Shown: piece by piece, positions 8,087-15,907 of the stretch | Layout of the letters: the number at the start of each line of letters is the position of its first letter | Numbering within the stretch: position 1 is the first letter of the stretch | DNA from: Kineosporia mesophila | GTDB taxonomy: Bacteria; Actinomycetota; Actinomycetes; Actinomycetales; Kineosporiaceae | Reading direction: 5' to 3' | DNA: 64,000 bases | Assembly (NCBI RefSeq): GCF_021129235.1 | Contig: NZ_JAJOMA010000014.1 | Location: 62,001 to 126,000, forward strand | Translations under genes and position numbers: made by a program | The notes under the pieces: model-generated | Database searches by the model: none | Told to the model about the DNA's origin: nothing | The model's input: the letters and a program-made list of their open reading frames with translations, nothing else

Positions 8087-10243
8087 ATGAGCCAGAAGCG
8101 TCTGAGCGCGGACTGGGAACAGGCCCTGCGCGAGTCCGGTGACCCGCTGGCGGGGCAGGACTTCGCCCATCTCGCGGAGCGCCTGGCCATGGTGACCCTG
8201 GCCGGGCTGACCCCGACGGCCGATGCGGAGAAGTCCGGCCGCCGGCTGGGCCGGATGCTGGCCGACGCGCACTTCACCGCGCCCCGGGCGATCGGGCAGG
8301 CCGTCATGGTGCTGGCCCGGTACGCCCCGGACGTCGGTGACCTGCACCGCGAGCGCCAGCTCCTGCTCATGCAGGGCGGGTTGGCGGCCGGTCACGCCTC
8401 GGCGGTTCAGCAGCGTCTGCTGACCCAGCAGGAGGCCATCCACCAGGCCGCGTCGGCGGCCCGTGACGAGGTGGCCCAGGCGCTGTCCGAGTCGGAGGCG
8501 CGCTGGCGGCGGCTGGTCGACCAGGCTCCGGTGGGCATCGCGATCGGAGACATCGAGGGCAACATCCTCGAGGCGAACGCGTCGTTGCAGCGGATGCTCG
8601 GGTTCTCCCTCGACGACATGCGCGGCATGCGGATCGAGCAGTTCACACATCCGGAGGACGGTGAGGACGTCTGGGAGACCTACGCCGACCTGGTCGCCGG
8701 CCGCAGTGACGAGTACCGGATGGAGAAGCAGTACGTCCGCAAGGACGGCGAGGTCGCCTGGACCAACCTGAGCGTGAGCCTGATCCGCGACCCCGACGGT
8801 GAGCCGGCGTTCCAGGTGGCGGTGGTCGAGGACATCACCGAGCGGCACACGCTGCAGGAACAGCTCAGCCACGAGGCCACGCACGATCCGCTGACGGGCC
8901 TGCCGAACCGGGTGCTCTTCCTGCGCCGTCTGGATCGCGCGGTCGCCGACCCCGGTCCGGACGACCGGGTGGCGGTGCTGTTCATCGACCTGGACGGGTT
9001 CAAGTTCGTCAACGACTCGCGGGGTCACATCGTCGGCGACCGGGTGCTCATCGCGGTGGCCGAACGTCTGGCCGAGGCCGCCCGGGCCTCGGGAGCGCTG
9101 GTGGCGCGCCTGGCGGGTGACGAGTTCGTGGCGCTGCTGTCCAGCCGTCTGGACGAGCAGCGGCCGATGACCGTGGCCGAGGAGCTGCTGGCCGCGCTGA
9201 AGCAGCCGCTGAATGTCACCGGGCAGCTCCCGGTGCAGGTCGGCGCCAGCATCGGCGTGGTGGAACTGGCTGCGGCGGGCGCCAACTCGGCCGAGATCAT
9301 GCAGGCTGCCGACCTGGCCCTGCACGCGGCGAAGGAGGCCGGCAAGGGCCGCGTGGTGGAGCACGATCCGCAGCGCCGCGCCGGTCAGCTGACGAAGTTC
9401 CAGGTGGCGATGCAGCTGCCGGGTCTGGTGGAGCGGGGTGAGCTGGCGCTGGTCTACCAGCCCCTGGTGCGCCTGGACACCGGGGCCGTGCACAGCGTGG
9501 AGGCACTGCTGCGCTGGAACCACCCGCACATGGGGCCGCTGTCGCCGGACATGTTCATCCGGATCGCCGAGGAGAACGCCGCGATCCTGCCGATCGGGCG
9601 CTGGGTGCTCGACCGGGCCTGCGCCGACATGGCGGTCAGCGCCTGGCCCGCCGTGAACATCAATGTCAGTGTGCGGCAGCTGTACTCGCCTCGCTTCCTG
9701 AACGACATCAAGTGCGCGCTGGACCTGGCCCAGATCGAGCCGTCGATGCTGCGGGTGGAGATCACCGAGAGCGTGGTGATGAACCTCGACGACCCCGAGC
9801 CGGTGGCGGTACTGGACACCCTGGTGAACATGGGTGTTCGCCTGGTGATGGACGACTTCGGCACCGGTTACAGCAATCTCGCGGCCCTGCGGCGCCTGCC
9901 CTGGCACGAGCTGAAACTGGCCGGCGCGTTCCTGGAGAGTTCCCGCGCCGGCCAGGCCTGGTCACCGACCGACCAGCGCATCCTGCAGACGCTGGTCGAG
10001 CTCGCCCACAGCATCGACCTGCTGGTCACGGCCGAGGGTGTGGAGACCGCCGAGCAGGACCGGCAGGTGCGCGAGATCGGCTGTGACGTGGGGCAGGGCT
10101 GGTTCTACGCCAGACCTGCCCCCGTGAGCCATCAACCGGCCGCACGCCGGATTCTCACCCCCAAACCCACGCCCCCGCAGGCCCGGCGCAACGGGGGCGC
10201 CCCGAACACCGCACCCATGCCGACGATTCAGGTGCGTCGCTGA
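8087..10243 (+). CDS. PAS-GGDEF-EAL cyclic-di-GMP signalling protein
   Basis: A 718-residue soluble protein. An N-terminal helical region (1-140) of unknown type precedes a PAS domain (about 142-255; DQAPVGIAIGD, then a PAC-like VVEDITERH), a GGDEF domain (about 270-430; HDPLTGLPNR, then LAGDEFVALL) and an EAL domain (about 450-690). The GGDEF signature reads AGDEF, a mild change that can still be active. The EAL side keeps SVEALLRW, VNINVSVRQL, ITES, DDFGTGYSNL, the LK lysine and EGVE, so phosphodiesterase activity is likely. The usual LKID aspartate is replaced by Ala. No transmembrane helices are visible, so PAS probably senses a cytoplasmic ligand. It is convergent with the galactanase gene. 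Confidence 0.93.
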   Translation: MSQKRLSADWEQALRESGDPLAGQDFAHLAERLAMVTLAGLTPTADAEKSGRRLGRMLADAHFTAPRAIGQAVMVLARYAPDVGDLHRERQLLLMQGGLAAGHASAVQQRLLTQQEAIHQAASAARDEVAQALSESEARWRRLVDQAPVGIAIGDIEGNILEANASLQRMLGFSLDDMRGMRIEQFTHPEDGEDVWETYADLVAGRSDEYRMEKQYVRKDGEVAWTNLSVSLIRDPDGEPAFQVAVVEDITERHTLQEQLSHEATHDPLTGLPNRVLFLRRLDRAVADPGPDDRVAVLFIDLDGFKFVNDSRGHIVGDRVLIAVAERLAEAARASGALVARLAGDEFVALLSSRLDEQRPMTVAEELLAALKQPLNVTGQLPVQVGASIGVVELAAAGANSAEIMQAADLALHAAKEAGKGRVVEHDPQRRAGQLTKFQVAMQLPGLVERGELALVYQPLVRLDTGAVHSVEALLRWNHPHMGPLSPDMFIRIAEENAAILPIGRWVLDRACADMAVSAWPAVNINVSVRQLYSPRFLNDIKCALDLAQIEPSMLRVEITESVVMNLDDPEPVAVLDTLVNMGVRLVMDDFGTGYSNLAALRRLPWHELKLAGAFLESSRAGQAWSPTDQRILQTLVELAHSIDLLVTAEGVETAEQDRQVREIGCDVGQGWFYARPAPVSHQPAARRILTPKPTPPQARRNGGAPNTAPMPTIQVRR

Positions 10244-10284
10244 GATAGAGGTTCAGAGCAGAGGACGACGTGGGCAAGGGACGC

Positions 10285-11397
10285 TCACGGCGTCCACTTG
10301 ATCGTCGGGTTGACGTGGCCGGTCCAGTCGAACGTGGCCATGTTGTCCCAGCCGTTCCCGCTCGTGGCGATGTTCGCCGGGTCCCAGCCGTTTCCGGTGT
10401 TCGGCCCGTACCAGGTCGGCTCCCAGTAGAAGACGCCGATCGCCCCGGCGTTACGAGCGGTGTTCTGCACGTAGGAGAACTCGGTGGCCTGCCCGGCCCA
10501 GGAGGTCGTGATCCCCTCGCAGGTGGCCGAGGTCACCGAGTTCGACGTGCTGTCGGCATTGGAAGCCGTGAACGGGAAAGCGGTCTCGGCAATCACCACC
10601 GGCTTGGAGTACCGCGTGCGCATGTCGGTGATCACGTTGTAGAGGTTTGCCAGCGTGCCGTGCCACATGCAGTAGTACGACAGCCCGGTGATGTCCCAAT
10701 TGACGCCCTTGGCCTTGATCCCGTCGTAGAACCAGCGGGCGTTGGTCAGGCTGTCGGAGTTCGCGGTGTGGATGATCACCTGGGTCGAGCTGTTGCAGGC
10801 CTTGGTCGCGTTGTACCCGGCCTTCAGCAGCAGACTCAGGTTGGTGAAGTCATTGTTCACGACTTTGCCGTCGTTCCAGAGCATTCCGAGGTTGATCTCG
10901 TTGCCGATCTGCACGCTGTCCGGGGTCGTGCCCTGGGCCTTGAGCGTGGTGCAGAGGTTATAGGTGTAGTCGTAGACGTCGGTCTGCAACTGGGTGATGT
11001 TGTGACTGGCCCAGGCGGCGGGCTTACCCTGCTTGCCCGGGTCGGCCCAGGTGTCGGAGTAGTGGAAGTCGACCAGTAGCTTCAGCCCCTTGGCCTTCAC
11101 CGTCTTCGCGTAGGCCGCGACCTTGGCGGCGTTGTTGTACCCGCTGGCCGGGTTGTTCCAGACCCGTAGCCGGGCGTAGTTCACGCCGTCGGCCTTGAGG
11201 ATGTCCAGCGCGTCCTGCTGCGTGCCGGCGGCGTTGTAGAACTTCAGCCCCAGCTCGTCACTGCGTTGCAGGGTGGACACGTCCGCCCCGAGCATGGTCA
11301 GGCTGTTGGCCGCACTGGCGGTCGGCGGTGCGGTGATGCCGACGGTAATCAGGGCGGCGAGCGCGGCCGCCGTTCCCGCCAGGTTCCTGAGCTTCAT
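10285..11397 (-). CDS. Secreted GH53 arabinogalactan endo-1,4-beta-galactanase
   Basis: A 370-residue GH53 enzyme that cleaves beta-1,4-galactan side chains of pectin. A Sec signal peptide (MKLRNLAGTAAALAALITVG...ASA) is followed by the (beta/alpha)8 barrel: GADVSTLQR, YARLRVWNNPASGY, LLVDFHYSDTWADPGKQ, VQIGNEIN (acid/base Glu) and PVVIAETAFP (nucleophile Glu). The start is ATG 11397, which has GGAG 6 bases upstream; the GTG at 11409 has none. An 18-bp LacI-type operator lies 33 bp upstream. Together with the + strand homologue beyond lacI it forms a galactan-utilisation locus. Confidence 0.93.
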   Translation of the reverse strand: MKLRNLAGTAAALAALITVGITAPPTASAANSLTMLGADVSTLQRSDELGLKFYNAAGTQQDALDILKADGVNYARLRVWNNPASGYNNAAKVAAYAKTVKAKGLKLLVDFHYSDTWADPGKQGKPAAWASHNITQLQTDVYDYTYNLCTTLKAQGTTPDSVQIGNEINLGMLWNDGKVVNNDFTNLSLLLKAGYNATKACNSSTQVIIHTANSDSLTNARWFYDGIKAKGVNWDITGLSYYCMWHGTLANLYNVITDMRTRYSKPVVIAETAFPFTASNADSTSNSVTSATCEGITTSWAGQATEFSYVQNTARNAGAIGVFYWEPTWYGPNTGNGWDPANIATSGNGWDNMATFDWTGHVNPTIKWTP

Positions 11398-11429
11398 CTG
11401 GTGCTCCACTCGTCTTTGAGGTGGACCGG

Positions 11430-11447
11430 ACTGTGAGCGCTCACAGT
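11430..11447. promoter_or_regulatory. LacI-family operator upstream of the minus-strand galactanase
   Basis: ACTGTGAGCGCTCACAGT is a perfect 18-bp palindrome with the central CG typical of LacI/GalR operators. It sits between the lacI-type gene and the galactanase start, and the identical 18-mer recurs at 12647-12664 before the second galactanase. The regulator gene between them is the obvious ligand. Confidence 0.88.
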
Positions 11448-11505
11448 CTCACGCGGCCGACATTCCGGACAAGGGTTGACCGGGAACGGGACCCCTCGAA
11501 CGAGC

Positions 11506-12561
11506 TCAGGCCGAGCCGCGCCGCACCAAGGTCGTGGGGAGCACCCGCGAGGAGGCCGGCCGCCCGTCGATCAGCTGCCGCAGGACCTCGACCATCTCCG
11601 CCGCGACCTGGGCCAGCGGCTGCCGCACGGTGGTGAGCGGGGGCCGGGTGGCCGGGGCGATGGCCGAGTCGTCGAAGCCCCCGACCAGCACGTCGTCGGG
11701 CACCCGCCGCCCGGCCGCGTGCAGCGCCTCCAGGGCCCCCACCGCCAGCAGGTCGGAGGCCACGAAAACCGCGTCCAGATCCGGGCATCCGGCCAGCAGC
11801 GCGGCCATCGCGGCGTGCCCGGCGGCAATGCTGAAGTCGGTGGCCCGCACGACGCCCCGGTCCGGCACCCGCGCCCCGAGCACGTCGCGGTAACCGGCCA
11901 GCCGCTCCACCCCGCCGGCCGTGTCGTCCGGCCCGGCGACCGTGGCGATGCGGTGCCGCCCCTGGTCGAGCAGGTACTGCGTGATCAGCCGGGCTCCCCC
12001 GCGGTCGTCGGCCGCGACGTACGGCATCCGCAGCCCGGCGTCCGGGGGGCGGCCGCAGACCACGACCGGCAACCCGGCCGCGTCCAGCTCGGTGGCCAGC
12101 GGGTCTCCGGTGTGCGTGGACACCAGCAGCACGCCGTCCACGTGCCCGCCCTGGACGAAGCGCATCACCCGGGTCCGTTCCTGCGGGGTGGAGGCCAGCA
12201 TCAGCACCAGGCTGGAGTCGTCCTCGGCGAGGATCTGGGTGCAGGCCCGCAGCAGCACGTTGAAGACCGGGTCCTCGAACAGCCGGTCCTGCGGTTCGGA
12301 CAGCACGAAGGCGACCGCCCCCGAGCGCCGGGTGACCAGGCTACGGGCACTCTGGTTGACCACGTACCCGGTCTCCCGCATGGCCGCCCGCACCGCGGCC
12401 TGGGATTCCGGGCTGACGTGGAAGGCCCCGTTCAGCACCCGGGACACGGTGCCGCGGGACACTCCGGCCACCTCGGCGACGTCTTCCATCGTCGGACCCC
12501 GCCGTTGCGCCCGGCGGGCGGCGCCCCGAGATTTCGGGTGCACACTCGCGCCGTCCGACAT
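11506..12561 (-). CDS. LacI/GalR-family repressor of the galactanase genes
   Basis: A 351-residue regulator. The N-terminal LacI helix-turn-helix (PTMEDVAEVAGVSRGTVSRV and the hinge SARSLVTRRSGAVAFV) is followed by a periplasmic-binding-protein-like effector domain (residues about 65-335, with DAVFVASDLLAVGALEAL and the VGGFDDSAIA loop). The effector is probably a galacto-oligosaccharide or galactose, by context. ATG 12561 is chosen because GGGGAG lies just upstream; a GTG at 12573 is less likely. It lies between two galactanase genes, each with an identical operator palindrome; no copy of the 18-mer lies in its own immediate promoter except the shared divergent region at 12647. Confidence 0.92.
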   Translation of the reverse strand: MSDGASVHPKSRGAARRAQRRGPTMEDVAEVAGVSRGTVSRVLNGAFHVSPESQAAVRAAMRETGYVVNQSARSLVTRRSGAVAFVLSEPQDRLFEDPVFNVLLRACTQILAEDDSSLVLMLASTPQERTRVMRFVQGGHVDGVLLVSTHTGDPLATELDAAGLPVVVCGRPPDAGLRMPYVAADDRGGARLITQYLLDQGRHRIATVAGPDDTAGGVERLAGYRDVLGARVPDRGVVRATDFSIAAGHAAMAALLAGCPDLDAVFVASDLLAVGALEALHAAGRRVPDDVLVGGFDDSAIAPATRPPLTTVRQPLAQVAAEMVEVLRQLIDGRPASSRVLPTTLVRRGSA

Positions 12562-12621
12562 GCCGCTCCCCACCTCACCGACTGATCCCGTTGCACGATA
12601 GCCGGTACCGATTCACGACTG

Positions 12622-12664
12622 TTGACAAATCGGTCGTGAGCACGTGACTGTGAGCGCTCACAGT
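12622..12664 (+). promoter_or_regulatory. Promoter/operator of the plus-strand galactanase
   Basis: TTGACA (12622-12627) is a consensus -35 element. The same 18-bp palindrome ACTGTGAGCGCTCACAGT follows at 12647-12664, where the -10 region should lie, so bound repressor would block polymerase. No clean TATAAT-like hexamer is visible. Confidence 0.75.
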
Positions 12665-12702
12665 GCCAGACCGGCACCGTGACGTTCACCCGGAGGTCGT
12701 CG

Positions 12703-13878
12703 ATGCCCTCGCCCAGCACTCCCGCCAACAGCCGCGAATCAGGCCTGTCCCGAAGAGCCGCCCTGGCCGCCGTGGGCGGGATAGCCCTCACCGGCTTCGC
12801 CGCTTCCCCCGCTCAAGCAGCAAAGCGCGCCGACACGGCCCTCAGCATCCGCGGCGCCGACCTGTCCTTCCTGCCGCAGCTGGAGGAGGCCGGGGTCCAC
12901 TACCGCGACCTGGCCGGCCGCGTCCGCCCGGCCGAGCGGATCATCGCCGCCGCGGGGGCCAACCACCAGCGCATCCGGGTGTGGGTCGACCCGCCGGCCG
13001 GGTACACCGACCGGAAGCGGGCTCTGGCGCTGGCCCGGCGGGCTCACCGGGCCGGGCTGAAGATCGTGCTCGACCCGCACTACTGCGACTTCTGGGCCGA
13101 CCCGAGCAAGCAGCCGATCCCGGCCGGCTGGCCCACCGACCTGGCCGGCCTGACCGAGAAGGTCCGCATTTACACCCGGGACCTGGTCAGGGATTTCGCC
13201 GCCCAGGGCACGCCGGTCGACATCTTCCAGATGGGCAACGAGATCACCGCCGGGATCCTCTGGCCGGTCGGGCAGCTCTACCCGGCCGACGGGTCCCAGC
13301 ACTGGGACGAGTTCGCCACCCTGCTCAAGGCCGGTATCACCGGGGCCCTCCAGGGAGCGGGCCGGCGTCCGCCGAAGGTGATGCTGCACATCGACCGGGG
13401 CGGCAAACTGGCCGACACCCGCTGGTTCTTCGACAACATCACCACCCTGCAGGTGCCGTTCGACATCATCGGCCAGTCGTACTACCCGATGTGGCACGGC
13501 TCGCTGGCGGATCTGCGCGCCAACCTCGAGGACTCGGTGGCCCGGTACGGAAAACCGGTACTGCTGGCCGAGGTCAGCTACCCGTGGACGTTCGAGGACG
13601 GCGACGGCCGGGGCAACATCGTCACCCCCGACGCCGTGCTGCCCGACCTGGACCGGTTCCCGGCCACCCCGGCCGGGCAGGCCGGTTTCTACCAGGCCCT
13701 GCGCGAGGTGCTGGTCGGGGTGCCGGGTGGCAACGGGCTGGGATTCCTGGTCTGGGAACCGGAATGGATTCCCGGCGTGGGCTGGGAGCCCGGCGCCGAG
13801 GCGTCCAACGACAACCTCACCCAGTTCGACTTCACCGGCCGGGCCCTGCCCTCGATCCGCGCGTACCGCAAGCCCTGA
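12703..13878 (+). CDS. Second GH53 endo-beta-1,4-galactanase, Tat-exported
   Basis: A 391-residue GH53 enzyme, divergent from the LacI repressor. The signal sequence has the twin-arginine motif LSRRAALAAVGG and ends near SPAQA, so it is exported folded, unlike the Sec-type homologue at 10285-11397. Barrel motifs are IRGADLSFLPQ, HQRIRVWVDPPAGY, IVLDPHYCDFWADPSKQ, FQMGNEIT (acid/base Glu) and PVLLAEVSYPW (nucleophile Glu). ATG 12703 has GGAGG 6 bases upstream, better than the GTG at 12679. The stop abuts that of the following minus-strand gene. Confidence 0.93.
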   Translation: MPSPSTPANSRESGLSRRAALAAVGGIALTGFAASPAQAAKRADTALSIRGADLSFLPQLEEAGVHYRDLAGRVRPAERIIAAAGANHQRIRVWVDPPAGYTDRKRALALARRAHRAGLKIVLDPHYCDFWADPSKQPIPAGWPTDLAGLTEKVRIYTRDLVRDFAAQGTPVDIFQMGNEITAGILWPVGQLYPADGSQHWDEFATLLKAGITGALQGAGRRPPKVMLHIDRGGKLADTRWFFDNITTLQVPFDIIGQSYYPMWHGSLADLRANLEDSVARYGKPVLLAEVSYPWTFEDGDGRGNIVTPDAVLPDLDRFPATPAGQAGFYQALREVLVGVPGGNGLGFLVWEPEWIPGVGWEPGAEASNDNLTQFDFTGRALPSIRAYRKP

Positions 13879-14352
13879 TCACATGTTGCTCACGCCGATG
13901 TAGAAGACCGTCCCGGCCATCCCGAGCAGCCCCCCGAACGCGGCCGACATGATCATCAGGGCCTGCCGCGTACTGATCCAGACCCGCACCAGCAGATAGG
14001 TACTCGCGGTGGCGACGAGGGCCATCGGGGCCAGGTAGGAGACGAGAACGGACGCGGCGGTGGTCACCAGCATCACGATCACCGCCGCGACCGAGGCACG
14101 CCGGTGCCCGAGGTCGCCACGTAGCACCCCGTAAGCGCCGCCCGCGGTGGCCGCGGCGATGAGGGCAGTCATCGCCAGAAGGCTCAGGTGGGCCAGGCCG
14201 ACGGCGGCGAAGAAGCTCGCGGCCACGACCACCAGCGTGATCCCCCCGGTCAGCAGCGGCTGCCGGTGGTCGCGCCGATGGGCCAGCAGCAGCGCGATCA
14301 CCGCGGCGTACCCGGCCGTGCAGAGGATCAGGAAGATCAGGGCGATGTCCAC
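13879..14352 (-). CDS. Small integral membrane protein of unknown function
   Basis: A 157-residue hydrophobic protein with about five transmembrane helices (IALIFLILCTAGYAAVIALL; LLTGGITLVVVAASFFAAVG; LLAMTALIAAATAGG; VAAVIVMLVTTAASVLV; the last near the C-terminus). No enzymatic motif is visible. The GTG at 14352 is chosen because AGGAG lies 8 bases upstream; a longer frame to 14484 lacks one. Its end abuts the galactanase stop (convergent). The family is not recognised. Confidence 0.7.
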   Translation of the reverse strand: MDIALIFLILCTAGYAAVIALLLAHRRDHRQPLLTGGITLVVVAASFFAAVGLAHLSLLAMTALIAAATAGGAYGVLRGDLGHRRASVAAVIVMLVTTAASVLVSYLAPMALVATASTYLLVRVWISTRQALMIMSAAFGGLLGMAGTVFYIGVSNM

Positions 14353-14511
14353 GGGCGCTTCTCCTAGGTCATTACCGATGCAGGAGAAGCCTGTCAGCGA
14401 GCCCTGGTACCCGCGTCCCGCAAAAGTCGCACCGCGGCCCCGGTGTGAACGTCGTCCAAAAGTCTGATGGAGGACGCCCAGCACCAGGGACCACGATCAG
14501 GTTCCACCTGA

Positions 14512-15045
14512 TCAGATCTCGCCCGTCACCACGATGCTCTGCCGGGCCAGCACGTTCGCCGAGATCAGGAACCCCAGGTAGGCGGGCGAACCCTGCGCGG
14601 TCACCTCGATCTTCTCGACACCCAGCGCGTGCACGGTGATCACGTAACGGTGCGGGCCGTGGCCGGCCGGCGGGGCGGCCCCGATGAACTGCGCCATCCC
14701 GGCGTCGTTGCGCAGCTGGAAAGCGCCTGCGGGCAGGCCGGAACCGTCGGCATTCCCGGCACCCTCGGGCAGTTCGGTGACCGAGGCCGCGACGTCGGCG
14801 ACCGCCCAGTGCCAGAACCCCGACATGGTCGGCGCGTCCGGGTCGTACACGGTGACCGCGTAGCTCTTCGTGCCCTCCGGCGCGCCCGACCAGCTCAGCT
14901 GCGGGGAGACATCCGCGCCGCCGGGCACGCCCATGGCGCCGGAGTACTGCGCGGGCGGCAGGGTCGCCCCGTCGGTGACCGTCGAGCTGGTCAGCGTGAA
15001 ACCCGGCACCTCCGGCAGGCCGGCGAAGGGGTCGTTGCTGTTCAT
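14512..15045 (-). CDS. YbhB/YbcL-family (PEBP/Raf kinase inhibitor-like) protein
   Basis: A 177-residue phosphatidylethanolamine-binding-protein fold. Family motifs are [38 protein letters not shown] (the DPDAP...FWHW anion-binding signature), and [17 protein letters not shown] near the C-terminus. Bacterial YbhB/YbcL proteins are cytoplasmic or periplasmic with no settled function; no signal peptide is present here. The ATG has GAAAGGAG upstream. It is followed downstream by a 159-bp gap containing no gene. Confidence 0.93.
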   Translation of the reverse strand: MNSNDPFAGLPEVPGFTLTSSTVTDGATLPPAQYSGAMGVPGGADVSPQLSWSGAPEGTKSYAVTVYDPDAPTMSGFWHWAVADVAASVTELPEGAGNADGSGLPAGAFQLRNDAGMAQFIGAAPPAGHGPHRYVITVHALGVEKIEVTAQGSPAYLGFLISANVLARQSIVVTGEI

Positions 15046-15095
15046 GGCGCTCCTTTCGGGATGTGAGGCACCCGTTCCTCCGTGCGAAGGTCCGA

Positions 15096-15740
15096 TTATC
15101 CCGGCTCAGCCAGAACCGAATGGAGGACGCCCACCAGGCACGCCGGTTCGGCTCCCGTCGGGAGCGCCTCGAGCAGGCGGGGCGGGTAGTAGATCTTGCG
15201 GCCGGAGCGGGTGCCCAGGAACCGGTGCAGCTGGGCCTCGACCGGCTCCCGGCGATGGTCGGGCTGGTGGGCGAAGGTCTCGAACCGGGCCATCTCCCCC
15301 TCGGCCCGCACGACCTCCAGCACCGCGTCCACACCCAGGGCCCGGATCAGCTCGTCCTCGAGATCCGTGACGCAGGCGTGAAATCCTCGCGCCGCCAGGT
15401 CCGCGCGGGCGGGCCCGTCCTCGAACAGGTCCTGCCGGGAGCCCCGGTACCGCGGGAACCAGCCCACCCGTTCCAGGCCCCGGCGCACGTAGCCGATCTC
15501 GGCCTCGTCGTAGAGCCCGGCCAGCGGCAGCCCCAGCCCCGGCGGGCCGAGACGCCCGACGAAATGCGCGATCCCCGAGGCCCCGCCCATCGACACCACC
15601 AGGACGCGCCGCGCGACCAGGTCGAGGCCCGTGCGGCGGGCCGTGGCCTCCACCGCGCCCCGGTCGCTCTCCCCCTCGACCAGCACCACCGCGGCCGCAC
15701 CGGTGGCGACAGCCAGGTCGACGGCTTCGGCAGGCTGCAC
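15096..15740 (-). CDS. OLD-type TOPRIM domain protein
   Basis: A 214-residue stand-alone TOPRIM protein. The N-terminal TOPRIM glutamate motif is [19 protein letters not shown] (about residues 18-36), and the acidic motif is [19 protein letters not shown], as in OLD-family nucleases and the actinobacterial TOPRIM nucleotidyltransferase/hydrolase proteins. It lacks the ABC ATPase half of OLD. The centre ([20 protein letters not shown]) and tail are conserved-looking but uncharacterised. It may act on nucleic acids or nucleotides; no defence partner (such as GajB) is adjacent. Confidence 0.8.
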   Translation of the reverse strand: MQPAEAVDLAVATGAAAVVLVEGESDRGAVEATARRTGLDLVARRVLVVSMGGASGIAHFVGRLGPPGLGLPLAGLYDEAEIGYVRRGLERVGWFPRYRGSRQDLFEDGPARADLAARGFHACVTDLEDELIRALGVDAVLEVVRAEGEMARFETFAHQPDHRREPVEAQLHRFLGTRSGRKIYYPPRLLEALPTGAEPACLVGVLHSVLAEPG

Positions 15741-15907
15741 GCCGGAACTCTCTCACCCACCCGGGCGGTCAAGCTACCCACGGTTAAGAGCTCGCCTAAT
15801 GCCGGTGGGGACCCTGCCGATATTGCAGATCGCGACACTCGTCACCCATCCCCCGTCCCTGATCCACCCATCCCTGATCCCCGAGCCACCGAGGACCAAG
15901 AGATCGC

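Noticed and set aside
7919-9907. Long minus-strand ORF opposite the GGDEF-EAL gene
   Set aside because: GC-rich shadow of a well-identified plus-strand gene. The protein is full of His/Arg/Gln low-complexity, with no domain and no ribosome site.
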